Notes: generated by a model not told the origin, from the sequence alone. A stretch of DNA of 55,371 bases from Comamonas sp. SCN 65-56 (GCF_001724135.1 NZ_MEDS01000020.1:1-55371); one strand, 5' to 3'; numbered from the stretch's first letter, positions 7,759 through 16,621 are shown. Translations and numbers: made by a program.

Positions 7759-9555
7759 TCAACCCTCTTTAAAAGATGCGATGACGCGAAAACGCAGCAG
7801 GCAGCCGACGGGAATTTGCGCGGCCAACGAGCGGTGGTGGCGGGCGAGCACCGCGATGACGGGATAGCCGCCCGTCAACGGGTGATCGGCCAGGAAAAGC
7901 ACCGGCTGGCCGCTGGCCGGCACCTGGATCGCGCCGATGACCGTGCCTTCGCTGGGCAGCTCGTCGTGGCGGGCGCGGGTGAGCGGCGCTGCGCCCTGCA
8001 ACCGCATGCCGACGCGGTTGGATTGCGGGGTGACCTGCCAGGGCTGGATTGGCAGCAAGGCGATCGCCTCGGGCGTGAACCAGTCGGTGCGGGGGCCGAG
8101 CAGCACGTCGAGCAGCACTTCATCGCCCGCACGCGGGAGCGCAGGGTGCGGCGCTTCGGGCGGCGCGCAGGCGGCGAGGGCGTGGGCAGCGATCGCGTGG
8201 CCTGCGAACAGGCGCTGACCGGTGTGCAGCGCGGCAGGGCCGACATGCGCCAGGGTATCGGTGGCGCAACTGCCGAGCACCGCATCGACCTGCCAGCCAC
8301 CACGCACCGCGAGGTAGCAGCGCACACCCGCGACGGGCGCGCCGATGCGCAGCACGTCGCCCGCATCCAGCGCGATGGCGGCGTGATTCGGCACGGGCCA
8401 GGCGCGGCCGTCGAGGGCAGTCAGGTGGAGCGGCGCATCGGCTCCTGCAACGGCCAGCGTGGCGCGGCCCAAGGCGCGCAGCTGCAGGCCGCCGAGCAGG
8501 TTTTCCAGCACCGGCGCATCGGGCGGGTTGCCGACAAGGCGGTTGGCCTGGTGCATCGCGGGCCGGTCGAGCGTGCCCGATGCGGAGATGCCCAGGCCCG
8601 CGAGGCCGTGGCGGCCCTCGTCCTGGATCAGGGTTTGCAGACCGGGGTTGATAATTTCGATAGCTGACAGCGATTGTTGGGTAAGCTCTGGAGACCGATT
8701 TCGCTTGTAAATTTCGGCATCCAACTCCTTCCCCCTCTGGGGGAAGGTCGGGATGGGGGCTGCTGGCGCATCCACAGCCGCGTGCCCATCCAGGCGCTGC
8801 TGGCCCTCACCCCTGCCCTCTCCCAGAGGGAGAGGGGGAGAGACCCGGGAGGCGCTTGAGCCGGGGACTCCCTCGCCCCTTTGGGGAGAGGGTTGGGGTG
8901 AGGGGTTGCCCCCCGCCACCACCATGCGCCCCGTCTCCACAAACCGCACCTGAAACCCCGGCTGCACCAGCGCGGGTTCGGCGCGCGCCAGGTCCCACAG
9001 CGCGCACTCGGTGGTGCCGATCAACTGCCAGCCGCCCGGGCTGGCGCTGGGGTAGATGGCGCTGAAATCCCCCGCCAGCGCGACCGAGCCCGCAGGCACG
9101 CGCGTGCGCGGCGTCTTGCGCCGGGGGATCTGGGTGAAGAGCGCATCGCCCCCGGCGAGGTAGACAAAACCCGGCGCAAAACCGGCGAATGCGGCCTGCC
9201 AGGGCTGGCCGGTGTGGCGCGCCACCAGTTCACGCGCGCTCACGCCCAGGTGTTCGGCGAGTTCTGCCAGGTCTTCGCCGTCGTAGCGCACGGGAATTTC
9301 GACGATGCGCCCGGGCGGCGGCGGCTCGGCGGCGTGCGCGGCAAGCGCACTTGCGGTGCGGCGCAGCGTGGCGATGAGCGCGGGGGGCGCAAGCAGCTCG
9401 GGATGGAAATGCACCAGCAACGTGCGCGCGGCGGGCACGAGCTCATGCACATCTGCGATCGGCTGCGTCTGCAGCGCGCGGTAAAGCGCCAGCGTGTGCG
9501 CCAGATCCGCCAGCTCCACGAGCAGCGCGGCATCACCTGCAGGCAGAATGCGCAT
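7759..9555 (-). CDS. pxpBC: Fused 5-oxoprolinase subunits PxpB-PxpC with a repeat-derived linker
   Basis: A 598-residue protein. Residues 1-210 are PxpB (KipI/Ahs1-like: start [15 protein letters not shown], with GFAPGFVYLAG). About residue 300 onward is PxpC (KipA/Ahs2-like: PGLQTLIQDEGRHG, with GGYPVIAVL near the end). With PxpA these subunits perform ATP-dependent opening of 5-oxoproline to glutamate. They are normally separate genes. Here a linker of about 85 residues joins them, rich in Pro, Gly and Ser (NPSPQPSPQRGEG, PTFPQRGK). At DNA level the linker is a hairpin repeat plus three palindromic elements. The start codon shares one base with the pxpA stop (TGATG). It is possible that both domains remain functional, since the frame is open throughout. 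Confidence 0.88.
   Translation of the reverse strand: MRILPAGDAALLVELADLAHTLALYRALQTQPIADVHELVPAARTLLVHFHPELLAPPALIATLRRTASALAAHAAEPPPPGRIVEIPVRYDGEDLAELAEHLGVSARELVARHTGQPWQAAFAGFAPGFVYLAGGDALFTQIPRRKTPRTRVPAGSVALAGDFSAIYPSASPGGWQLIGTTECALWDLARAEPALVQPGFQVRFVETGRMVVAGGNPSPQPSPQRGEGVPGSSASRVSPPLPLGEGRGEGQQRLDGHAAVDAPAAPIPTFPQRGKELDAEIYKRNRSPELTQQSLSAIEIINPGLQTLIQDEGRHGLAGLGISASGTLDRPAMHQANRLVGNPPDAPVLENLLGGLQLRALGRATLAVAGADAPLHLTALDGRAWPVPNHAAIALDAGDVLRIGAPVAGVRCYLAVRGGWQVDAVLGSCATDTLAHVGPAALHTGQRLFAGHAIAAHALAACAPPEAPHPALPRAGDEVLLDVLLGPRTDWFTPEAIALLPIQPWQVTPQSNRVGMRLQGAAPLTRARHDELPSEGTVIGAIQVPASGQPVLFLADHPLTGGYPVIAVLARHHRSLAAQIPVGCLLRFRVIASFKEG
8655..8715 (+). repeat. Comamonadaceae-type hairpin repeat, copy D (inside pxpBC)
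   Basis: Reads cgatagctgacagcgattgttgggtaagctctggagaccgattt, a diverged match to the family consensus. It lies within the pxpBC linker and is translated in frame on the minus strand, giving the segment around YKRNRSPELTQQSLSAIEI. Confidence 0.6.
8727..8909. repeat. Cluster of three REP-like palindromes (CCCTCACCCC...CTCTCCC type)
   Basis: Three G/C-skewed palindromic units lie at about 8727-8760 (ccttccccctctgggggaagg), 8804-8853 (ccctctcccagagggagaggg) and 8867-8909 (ccctcgcccctttggggagaggg). This is a widespread intergenic palindromic repeat type of proteobacteria, whose translations give strings like LSPRERG. Here it sits inside an open reading frame and encodes part of the linker of the PxpB-PxpC fusion. 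Confidence 0.8.
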
Positions 9556-10328
9556 CACCGCCCCGCAGCCGATGCAGAGGCCACGAACGGCGCGAGCGGC
9601 ACCCCCGCGGCGGTCAGGTGCGCGCGGATGCGCTGGGCCATCGCCACTGCGCCTGGGCTGTCGCCGTGCACGCAGATCGAGTCGGCCTGCAGCCGGATGC
9701 GCTTGCCGCTGATGGACGTGATCTCGCCCGTCTGCACCCACTGCAGCATGCGCTCGGCCACCGCATCCGCATCGTGCAGCACCGCGCCGTCCAGTCGGCG
9801 CGAGACCAGCGTGCCGTCGTCGTTGTAGGCGCGGTCGGCAAAGGCCTCGGCCACCACGGTGAGGCCGCGCTCACGCGCCCGCTCTATCAAGGGCGAGCCG
9901 GCCAGTCCCAGCAACGTGAGCGTGGGGTCGGTCGCCAGCAGCGCGGTGATCACGTCGCCACCCTGGCGCTCGTCGTGCGCAATGGTGTTGTACAGCGCTC
10001 CGTGCGGCTTGACATAGGTGATGCGCGTGCCTGCCGCCGCAGCCAGCCCCTGCAGCGCGCCGACCTGGTAGATCACGTCGGCCACCAACTCGGCGCTTGT
10101 CGGATCCATATTCCTGCGCCCGAACCCCACCAGATCCGGGTAGGCCACATGCGCGCCAACGCTCACGCCGTGCGCGGCGGCGTTTTTCAAGGTCTGCAGG
10201 ATGCCCGCCGGATCGCCCGCATGAAAGCCGCAGGCCACGTTGGCGCTGGTGACGATGGCCAGCATCGCCGCATCGTCGCCCATGCGCCAGGCGCCGTAGC
10301 TCTCGCCGAGATCGCTGTTGATGTCCAT
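9555..10328 (-). CDS. pxpA: 5-oxoprolinase subunit PxpA (LamB/YcsF family)
   Basis: A 257-residue LamB/YcsF-family protein. The N-terminus [12 protein letters not shown] is the family signature, with metal and substrate residues in the following [11 protein letters not shown] and HGALYN motifs. I chose the ATG at 10328 because it is preceded at normal distance by a GGGGAA ribosome-binding site; only a TTG lies further upstream. PxpA, B and C together convert 5-oxo-L-proline to L-glutamate with ATP. It is the first gene of the minus-strand cluster and is divergent from the TRAP transporter genes, so a shared control region of about 95 bases lies between them. Confidence 0.95.
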   Translation of the reverse strand: MDINSDLGESYGAWRMGDDAAMLAIVTSANVACGFHAGDPAGILQTLKNAAAHGVSVGAHVAYPDLVGFGRRNMDPTSAELVADVIYQVGALQGLAAAAGTRITYVKPHGALYNTIAHDERQGGDVITALLATDPTLTLLGLAGSPLIERARERGLTVVAEAFADRAYNDDGTLVSRRLDGAVLHDADAVAERMLQWVQTGEITSISGKRIRLQADSICVHGDSPGAVAMAQRIRAHLTAAGVPLAPFVASASAAGR

Positions 10329-10422
10329 GGTTTTCCCCAATGCGTGTGTCGCGCATTTTTACCCGTTTGCGCCGCCGCACCGCTACCATCGGTCATCTTT
10401 CAACGACAACCGGGAGACAACG

Positions 10423-11412
10423 ATGAAACGTCGCGACTTTTGCACCACCGGCGCTGCACTGGCTGCCGCTGGGCTTGGCTTGCCCACGCTGGCGCAGGCC
10501 GAAACCAAATGGGATTTCGCCACCGCCTACCCGGCGATCAATTTCCACTCCAAGAACAACCAGCAGTTCGTCGATGACGTTGCCGCCGCAACCAAGGGCG
10601 CGCTCAAGATTCAGCCGCACTTTGGCGCGTCGCTGTTCAAGATGCCCGAGATCAAGCGCGCGGTGCAGACCGGCAACGCGCAGATGGGCGAGTTCTTCCT
10701 CGTGAGTTTCCAGAACGAGTCACAGATCTTCGGCGCCGACGGCCTGCCCTTTCTCGCCAAGGATTACGACGATGCCTTCAAGCTCTACCAGGCCCAAAAG
10801 CCGTTTCTCGAAGCCGCGCTGGACAAGGCCAACCAGGTACTGCTGTACTCGGTGGCCTGGCCGCCGCAAAACATCTACAGCACCAAGCCGATCAACTCCG
10901 CCGCTGACCTCAAGGGCCTGAAGTGGCGCGTGTATTCGCCCACCACCGCACGCATCGGCGAACTGGTGGGCGCAACGCCGGTCACGATCCAGGAGGCGGA
11001 ACTGGCGCAGGCGCTGGCTACCGGCGTGATCGAGGGCTTGATCACGTCCAGCGCCACCGGCGCGGACAACAAGCTCTACGAGCACCTGAAGTACTTCTAC
11101 GAGGTGCAGGCCTGGATCCCGAAGAACGCCGTCACGGTGAACAAGAAGGCCTTCAGTGCCTTGCCCAAGGCTGAGCAGGACGCGGTGCGCCAGGCGGCCG
11201 CGGCAGCGGAAAAGCGCGGCTGGGAGTCGTCGCGCGAAGTCAACACGCGCTCCATCGAAACGCTGAAAAAGGGCGGCATGCAGGTGCTCGCGCCGTCCGA
11301 CCAGCTCAAGGCCGATCTGGTCAAGGTGGGCGAGGTCGTGACCAAGGAGTGGGTGGAGAAGGCCGGCGCCGACGGCAAGGCACTGCTGGACGCCTACAAC
11401 AAGAGCAAGTAA
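10423..11412 (+). CDS. dctP: TRAP transporter solute-binding protein DctP
   Basis: A 329-residue periplasmic binding protein of the DctP (TRAP) family. The N-terminus MKRRDFCTTGAALAAAG... has twin arginines followed by a hydrophobic core and an AQA cleavage site, so Tat or Sec export is likely. The mature part shows the family segments for ligand carboxylate binding, including GLKWRVYSP near residue 165-175. The ribosome-binding site is GGGAGA. It is the first gene of dctP-dctQ-dctM. Divergent placement next to pxpABC suggests it captures 5-oxoproline, another lactam or a related carboxylate, but the ligand is inferred from context only. Confidence 0.92.
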   Translation: MKRRDFCTTGAALAAAGLGLPTLAQAETKWDFATAYPAINFHSKNNQQFVDDVAAATKGALKIQPHFGASLFKMPEIKRAVQTGNAQMGEFFLVSFQNESQIFGADGLPFLAKDYDDAFKLYQAQKPFLEAALDKANQVLLYSVAWPPQNIYSTKPINSAADLKGLKWRVYSPTTARIGELVGATPVTIQEAELAQALATGVIEGLITSSATGADNKLYEHLKYFYEVQAWIPKNAVTVNKKAFSALPKAEQDAVRQAAAAAEKRGWESSREVNTRSIETLKKGGMQVLAPSDQLKADLVKVGEVVTKEWVEKAGADGKALLDAYNKSK

Positions 11413-11419
11413 AGCCGCG

Positions 11420-11444
11420 GGCGGGCGCGCACCCACGGCCCGCC
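11420..11444 (+). promoter_or_regulatory. Intercistronic hairpin between dctP and dctQ
   Basis: GGCGGGC (11420-11426) can pair with GCCCGCC (11438-11444). There is no T-tract, so it is unlikely to be a full terminator. Such a hairpin after a binding-protein gene commonly protects the 5' mRNA and allows more binding protein than membrane subunits to be made. That role is inferred. Confidence 0.4.
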
Positions 11445-11477
11445 ACTGCGCCCTGCCCCTGAATTGGAAAGCTGCCG

Positions 11478-11984
11478 ATGCGCAAATGGCTTGATCGCCT
11501 CTACCTGGCCAGCGCCTGGCTTGCGGGGCTGTGCATGGTTGGCGTGCTGGCAATGGTGGCGCTCACCATCGCCAGCCGCTTCTTCGGCTTTTCCGCCGCG
11601 GGCAGCGACGCCTATGCGGGCTATGCCACGGCGGGCGCGGGTTTCATGGCGCTCGCCAGCACGCTGAAAAAAGGCGAACACATCCGCGTGACGCTGCTGC
11701 TGGGCGCGCTCAGGGGCGGGGCGCACAAGGCGCTCGAAGTGCTGGCACTCGCGATCGCCACGCTGCTCGCGGGCTTTCTCGCGTGGTATTCGGCCTACCT
11801 CGTCTGGCAGTCGTGGGAGATCAACGACATCTCGGTCGGCATCGACGCCACGCCGCTGTGGATCCCGCAGATTCCGATGGCGCTGGGCACGCTGATCTTC
11901 TTCATCGCCTTCTGCGACGAGCTGGTGCTGGAGTTGCGGGGCAAGCGCGTGGCGGCAAGCCAGGAGGATGCGCACCATGAGTGA
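11478..11984 (+). CDS. dctQ: TRAP transporter small permease DctQ
   Basis: A 168-residue membrane protein with four hydrophobic segments, the normal size and layout of a DctQ subunit. It partners with the large permease DctM in sodium-driven uptake of the ligand delivered by DctP. The gene lies 65 bases after dctP. Its last eight bases overlap the start of dctM, indicating translational coupling. Confidence 0.92.
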   Translation: MRKWLDRLYLASAWLAGLCMVGVLAMVALTIASRFFGFSAAGSDAYAGYATAGAGFMALASTLKKGEHIRVTLLLGALRGGAHKALEVLALAIATLLAGFLAWYSAYLVWQSWEINDISVGIDATPLWIPQIPMALGTLIFFIAFCDELVLELRGKRVAASQEDAHHE

Positions 11985-13272
11985 AATCGCCGCCAGCGCC
12001 ACGCTGCTCGCGGTGCTGTTCGCGCTGCTCGCGGGCGGCGTCTGGGTGGGCCTGACGCTGGCAGGCGTGGCCTGGTTCGGCATGGCCTTCTTCACCGCGC
12101 GCGCGGCGGGCGACGCGATGGCCGTGACCATCTGGGGCTCGAGCAGCAGCTGGACGCTCACCGCGCTGCCGCTGTTCGTCTGGATGGGCGAGATCCTCTA
12201 CCGCACCAACCTCTCGGCCAACATGTTTCGCGGCCTGGCGCCCTGGGTCAACAAGCTGCCCGGGCGGCTGCTGCACGCCAACGTGGCCGGCTGCACCATC
12301 TTCGCGGCGGTCTCGGGCTCGTCGGCCGCGACCTGCGTGACGGTGGGCAAGATGAACCTGCCCGAGCTGCTCAGGCGCGGCTACCCCGAGGCGCAGGTCA
12401 TAGGCACGCTGGGCGGTCCGGCCACGCTGGGGCTGCTCATTCCGCCATCGATCATCCTCATCATCTACGGCGTCTCGGCCGAGCTCTCGATCGCCAAGCT
12501 GTTCATGGCCGGCGTGCTGCCGGGGCTGCTGCTGGCGGCCCTGTTCAGCGGCTGGATCATGCTCTGGGCGCTGCGCCACCCCGATCAGGTGCCCAAGGCG
12601 GATGCGGAACTCACGTTCATGCAAAAGCTGGCCGAGGCGCGCCACCTGATTCCGGTGGTGCTGCTCATCGTTGCGGTGATCGCGTCGATGTACACCGGCA
12701 TCGCCACCGCCACCGAGGCGGCCGCGATCGGCGTGCTGGGCGCGCTCGCGCTCTCGGCGTGGCAGCGCTCGCTCACCTGGCAGAACTTCCGCGATGCGCT
12801 CATGGGCGCAACGCGCCTGTACTGCATGATTGCGCTGATCCTGGCGGGCGCGGCGTTTCTGACGCTCGCCATGGGCTACATGGGCCTGCCGCGCCAGCTC
12901 GCCGAGTACGTCGGCAGCCTGCACCTCTCGCCCGCGATGCTGATCGTCGCGCTGGCCATCTTCTACATCGTGCTGGGCTGTTTTCTCGACGGCATCTCCA
13001 CCATCGTGCTGACCATGGGCGTGGTGCTGCCTATCATCCAGGCCGCAGGAATCGACCCGCTGTGGTTCGGCATCTTCCTCGTGATCACGGTGGAGTCGGC
13101 GCAGATCACGCCGCCGGTGGGCTTCAACCTCTTCGTGCTGCAGGGCATGACCGGCAAGCAGATCACCTGGATCGCGCGCGTATGCCTGCCCTACTTCTTC
13201 CTGATGGTGCTGATGCTCGTCATCCTGTGGTACTTCCCGAGCCTGGCGACGGCGCTTCCGGGCAAGATGTAG
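11977..13272 (+). CDS. dctM: TRAP transporter large permease DctM
   Basis: A 431-residue membrane protein with about twelve hydrophobic segments, the transport channel of a TRAP system. Family segments include SGSSAATC (near 110), LGLLIPPSIILIIYG (near 150) and ITPPVGFNLFV (near 375). I chose the ATG giving MSEIAAS, which overlaps the end of dctQ by eight bases. It is the last gene of the dctPQM operon. A GC-rich inverted repeat (GCCCGC/GCGGGC, 13272-13294) follows directly but lacks a T-run. Confidence 0.93.
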   Translation: MSEIAASATLLAVLFALLAGGVWVGLTLAGVAWFGMAFFTARAAGDAMAVTIWGSSSSWTLTALPLFVWMGEILYRTNLSANMFRGLAPWVNKLPGRLLHANVAGCTIFAAVSGSSAATCVTVGKMNLPELLRRGYPEAQVIGTLGGPATLGLLIPPSIILIIYGVSAELSIAKLFMAGVLPGLLLAALFSGWIMLWALRHPDQVPKADAELTFMQKLAEARHLIPVVLLIVAVIASMYTGIATATEAAAIGVLGALALSAWQRSLTWQNFRDALMGATRLYCMIALILAGAAFLTLAMGYMGLPRQLAEYVGSLHLSPAMLIVALAIFYIVLGCFLDGISTIVLTMGVVLPIIQAAGIDPLWFGIFLVITVESAQITPPVGFNLFVLQGMTGKQITWIARVCLPYFFLMVLMLVILWYFPSLATALPGKM

Positions 13273-13351
13273 CCCGCCTGCGCCACTTGCGGGCGACAGC
13301 GCCATCCGCCCGCCTGGCCCACAATCGCGGCCTTTCCTCGCACCTTGCCCG

Positions 13352-14311
13352 ATGCTGCGCTACCTGAACACCATACGCCTGCGCGCCACGCGCATGTTCC
13401 TCACCGTCGCCGCCATCATGGTGCCGGTGATGGTGCTCGTGTATGTGGCCGAGCGCCTGGGGCTGGTGCGGCTGGCGGGCGAGCTGCTGGCCCCGGCCAT
13501 GGCGCTGATGCAACTGCCGGCCGAGGCGGGCATCGTCTGGGCCACCACGGTCATCACCAATATTTACGGCGGCATCGCCGTGCTGGCGGCGCTTTCGGGC
13601 GAGCTGCAATTGAACGGCGCGCAGATGAGCGCGCTGGGCTCGATGATGCTGTTCGCGCACAACCTGCCGACCGAACAGGCGGTGGTGCGCGGCGCCGGGG
13701 CCAGCGCCTTGTTCACGGGCGGTCTGCGCCTGCTGGTGGGCGCGGCCTATGGCGCGGCGGTGGCCTGGGTCTGCCACCTTGGCGGCTGGCTGCAGGAGCC
13801 CGTCTCGCTCGCCTGGCTGGCCAGCGACGGCGCGGTGCGCTCCGGCCCGCCCGATGTGCTGCCCTGGGTGCTCTCCACCGCGCGCTCGCTGCTCTTGATC
13901 TGGCTCATCATCTGTGTGCTGGTGGTGATGCTGGATGCGCTGGAGCGTCTGGGGGTCACGCGCTGGCTCACGCGCAAGCTTGCGCCGGTGCTGCGCCTCA
14001 CCGGCCTGAGCGAGGCGGCGGCGCCGCTCACCACCATAGGCATGCTGATGGGTCTGGCCTACGGCGGGGCGCTGCTCATCGAGGCGAGCGAACGCGAAGG
14101 GCACGACCGGCGCACGCTGCTGCTGGCGCTGTGCTGGCTGTCACTCTTTCACGCGGTGCTGGAAGACACGATCCTGATCGCCGCGCTGGGCGCCAATCTG
14201 TGGGTCATCCTGGTGCTGCGCGGGCTGGTGGTGCTGGCCATCATGATGGCGCTGGCGTTTGCGACGCGCCCCGGCACGCGCTGGGGGCGCAGGCTGGCCG
14301 CAGCGGGCTAG
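13352..14311 (+). CDS. Membrane protein with nucleoside-recognition (Gate) domains
   Basis: A 319-residue multi-pass membrane protein. It has two related hydrophobic halves (around residues 15-150 and 190-310) like the nucleoside-recognition domain proteins that include the spore maturation proteins SpmA/SpmB. Conserved segments include TTVITNIYGG, AHNLPTEQ and the C-terminal LFHAVLEDT. Its function in Gram-negative bacteria is not established; a transport or gating role is likely. Its TAG stop overlaps the stop codon of the convergent metallophosphoesterase in a shared CTAG. Confidence 0.75.
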   Translation: MLRYLNTIRLRATRMFLTVAAIMVPVMVLVYVAERLGLVRLAGELLAPAMALMQLPAEAGIVWATTVITNIYGGIAVLAALSGELQLNGAQMSALGSMMLFAHNLPTEQAVVRGAGASALFTGGLRLLVGAAYGAAVAWVCHLGGWLQEPVSLAWLASDGAVRSGPPDVLPWVLSTARSLLLIWLIICVLVVMLDALERLGVTRWLTRKLAPVLRLTGLSEAAAPLTTIGMLMGLAYGGALLIEASEREGHDRRTLLLALCWLSLFHAVLEDTILIAALGANLWVILVLRGLVVLAIMMALAFATRPGTRWGRRLAAAG

Positions 14312-15447
14312 TCCACTGCCGGACGCAGCACGATCTCGGTGATTTCCGAAGGCGTGCCCAGGCGCAAGATGAGCCCGTGCCAGAGCCCGGTGCCACGGCT
14401 CACGTACAGCGGCATGCGACCCACCTGGTACAGCCCCGCCAGGAAGCCGTGGTTGGCCCATTTCGTCAGCAGGTTCACGCCCCAGATCTGCCCGCCATGC
14501 GTATGGCCCGAGAGCTGCAAGGCGACCCCGGCAGCCGCATGCTCGGGCGCGGCGCCGGGGCGGTGCGCCAGCACCAGCACAGGCACGCCTGCGGGCGCGC
14601 CCGAGAGCGCCGCCTTCAGGTCGGGCGGCGCCTGGCCGAAGGCGCTCGCCTGCGGATCGGTCAGGCCCGCCACCACCAGGCGCGCGCCGCCATGCTGAAT
14701 CACCACATGGCGGTTTTCCAGCATCGGCAGGCCCATGGCCTTGAACGCCGCCATCCAGCCGGGGTAGTCGACGTAATACTCATGGTTGCCTGGCACGGCG
14801 AGCACGCCATCCCTGGCATGAAAACCCGCGAACGGCGCAACATCCGCCGCCCGCTCACGCGGCGCGCCGTCCTGCAGGTCGCCGGTGATGACGATCAGAT
14901 CGGTCTGGAGCGCATTGGTCTTGTCCACCACCGCCTGCTGCCATGCGGCGGGCAGCAGTGGCGTGGCGTGCAAGTCCGACAGTTGTGCGATGCGATAGCC
15001 GTCAAACGCGGCGGGGAGGCCCGGCACGGCGATCTCCACGCGCTTGACCTCGGGCAGTTTCAAGCCCTGCCAGCTGCCCCAGGTGGCGAGCAGCAAGGCC
15101 ACGGCGCCCAGCGCCATCGAAACGCGCGCACTGGTGAGCCAGCGCCGTCCTTGTGTGCGTAAGGCGATGGAGAGCACGCCGCCCAGCCCATCGCGCGCCA
15201 GCAGCAGCAAGGCCAGCAGCAGAAAGCCGCCAAAGGCCCAGCCGACGACGACGGTCACCGCGTGCGGCCAGGTGATGTCCGACAGATGGCCCGAGGACCA
15301 GACCACGAGCAGGTAGTACTCGGCCAGCGGCAGCAGCGCCAGCGCGGCGGTCACCCGCCCCCGGCGCCCGATGGGGAGATGGCGCACGAAGCGCAGCACC
15401 ACGTAGAGCCAGGCCAGGCCCATCACCGAAATCACGCCCAAGGCCAT
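14308..15447 (-). CDS. Membrane-anchored metallophosphoesterase
   Basis: A 379-residue protein with about four N-terminal membrane segments (residues 1-130) and a C-terminal calcineurin-like metallophosphoesterase domain facing the periplasm or cytoplasm. The metal-binding motifs are in family order: LSDLHA (D-x-H), GDLQDG (GD-x-x-D), GNHEYY (GNHE/D), and GHTHGGQ (GH-x-H). It resembles the YkoQ/YaeI group, some of which act on phospholipids such as UDP-diacylglucosamine, but the substrate here is unknown. It converges on the nucleoside-recognition gene with overlapping stop codons. Confidence 0.88.
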   Translation of the reverse strand: MALGVISVMGLAWLYVVLRFVRHLPIGRRGRVTAALALLPLAEYYLLVVWSSGHLSDITWPHAVTVVVGWAFGGFLLLALLLLARDGLGGVLSIALRTQGRRWLTSARVSMALGAVALLLATWGSWQGLKLPEVKRVEIAVPGLPAAFDGYRIAQLSDLHATPLLPAAWQQAVVDKTNALQTDLIVITGDLQDGAPRERAADVAPFAGFHARDGVLAVPGNHEYYVDYPGWMAAFKAMGLPMLENRHVVIQHGGARLVVAGLTDPQASAFGQAPPDLKAALSGAPAGVPVLVLAHRPGAAPEHAAAGVALQLSGHTHGGQIWGVNLLTKWANHGFLAGLYQVGRMPLYVSRGTGLWHGLILRLGTPSEITEIVLRPAVD

Positions 15448-15610
15448 GGATTTCCCGTCAAAAAGTCAAAACGCGCAAGGATAGTGCGCATCACGCCGAC
15501 AAACGCCTTGATCCGAATTCGACAGGCTCCAAGGGTATCCATGGTGGCGGATTCACCCGATTTCAACGATGCTGCGAGCGCTTTCCACCCTCACTGTTGA
15601 AGGAGATGCA

Positions 15611-16189
15611 ATGGCTGCAGCCAGTGTCGGCGCCTGCCTTTCAGGCGCCTGGGATCTGTTCAAGAAAGACGTCGTCACCCACGTGGTGGTCTGCCTCGCG
15701 GTGGCGATCGTGAGCAGCATCAGCGCCGGGCTGCTCGCTGGTCCGATGCTCGTGGGCTATCTGCGCATGATAGCGAGAGCGGAGCGCGGGGAAACGGTGC
15801 AGATTACCGATGTCTTTCGCGGATTCGACGATTTCGTGCCCGCCTTCGTGGCCGGTCTGATTAGCCTGCTGGTGCTCTCGGTCGGCTTCATGCTGTGTTT
15901 CATCCCCGGCCTGCTGGTCATGGCGCTGCCCACGGTTGCCTTGTTCATCGTGGCGCAAGGCGAGCGCGATGGCGTGGCCGCTTTCAATCGCGCGTGGAAG
16001 GTGGTCACGCAGAACCTGGGATCGGCCTTCTGGTGTGCGCTGGTGCTGGGCATCGTCGGCGGCGTGGGCTCGCTGGCCTGCGGCGTGGGGGTATTCCTGA
16101 CCGTGCCCCTGGCGGTGATCGGTTCGTACTACATGGCGCGTCAACTGGTCGGCGATGTACCCGCACCCATCGCCATCGAGCAGGCCTGA
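15611..16189 (+). CDS. Membrane protein of unknown function (DUF975/GPDPase-membrane-like)
   Basis: A 192-residue protein with four or five hydrophobic segments and a short basic N-terminus. The repeated pattern of a glycine-rich helix, a charged loop with DVFRGFDDFVPAF, then FIPGLLVMALPTVALFIVAQG is like the DUF975 and glycerophosphodiester-phosphodiesterase membrane-domain proteins. The ATG is preceded by a strong AAGGAG site. No enzymatic motif is visible. The next gene starts close to or inside its end, so they are probably co-transcribed. Confidence 0.7.
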   Translation: MAAASVGACLSGAWDLFKKDVVTHVVVCLAVAIVSSISAGLLAGPMLVGYLRMIARAERGETVQITDVFRGFDDFVPAFVAGLISLLVLSVGFMLCFIPGLLVMALPTVALFIVAQGERDGVAAFNRAWKVVTQNLGSAFWCALVLGIVGGVGSLACGVGVFLTVPLAVIGSYYMARQLVGDVPAPIAIEQA

Positions 16190-16583
16190 AGCCCCCGCCG
16201 TGCAGATCGCCCCCGGACCACGGGCGCTGCGGCTGGGCGCGGCGCTGGCGTGGCCCATGGCGATTGCGGCCACGCCGACGTGGCTGCACAGCGGACCGGA
16301 GCTTGGTTGCCCGTTTCGAGCGTTGACGGGGCTGCCATGTCCGCTGTGCGGTGCCACCCATGCCTGCGCCGCGCTGGCGCAAGGGGACTGGGCAGGCGCC
16401 TGGGCGGCGAACCCCGGTGCGCTCGGCCTGCTGGCCTTGATCAGCCTGTGGGTCTTGCAAGGGGCCGGCGAAGCCGTGACCGGCCATGTCCGGCCCGTGC
16501 GCTGGGGTGGGGCTTGGGCTGTGCGTGCGGTGCTGGCGGGCTTGTGTTTGTCGTGGGTGGCCAGGCTCGGCGGTTGGCTCTGA
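16155..16583 (+). CDS. DUF2752 family membrane protein
   Basis: A protein of up to 142 residues with the DUF2752 signature: GLPCPLCGATHAC, then a glycine/alanine segment GDWAGAWAANPGAL and a hydrophobic C-terminal helix. The CPxCG pair is the family hallmark. Two starts are possible: the ATG at 16155, which overlaps the previous gene by 35 bases, or a GTG at 16200 just after that gene's stop. The proline-rich first 15 residues look like out-of-frame overlap, so the GTG may be the true start. Its function is unknown. Confidence 0.7.
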   Translation: MYPHPSPSSRPEAPAVQIAPGPRALRLGAALAWPMAIAATPTWLHSGPELGCPFRALTGLPCPLCGATHACAALAQGDWAGAWAANPGALGLLALISLWVLQGAGEAVTGHVRPVRWGGAWAVRAVLAGLCLSWVARLGGWL

Positions 16584-16621
16584 TTGCCGCAGGCCTGCAA
16601 GGCAAAATCTTAGTACAGGTT

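Noticed and set aside
8727-8909. CRISPR-like short repeats in the pxpBC linker
   Set aside because: The units are palindromes of unequal length and spacing without constant spacers; they fit REP-like elements.
13272-13294. Terminator after dctM
   Set aside because: A GCCCGC/GCGGGC stem is present but without a T-run; not strong enough to list as a terminator.
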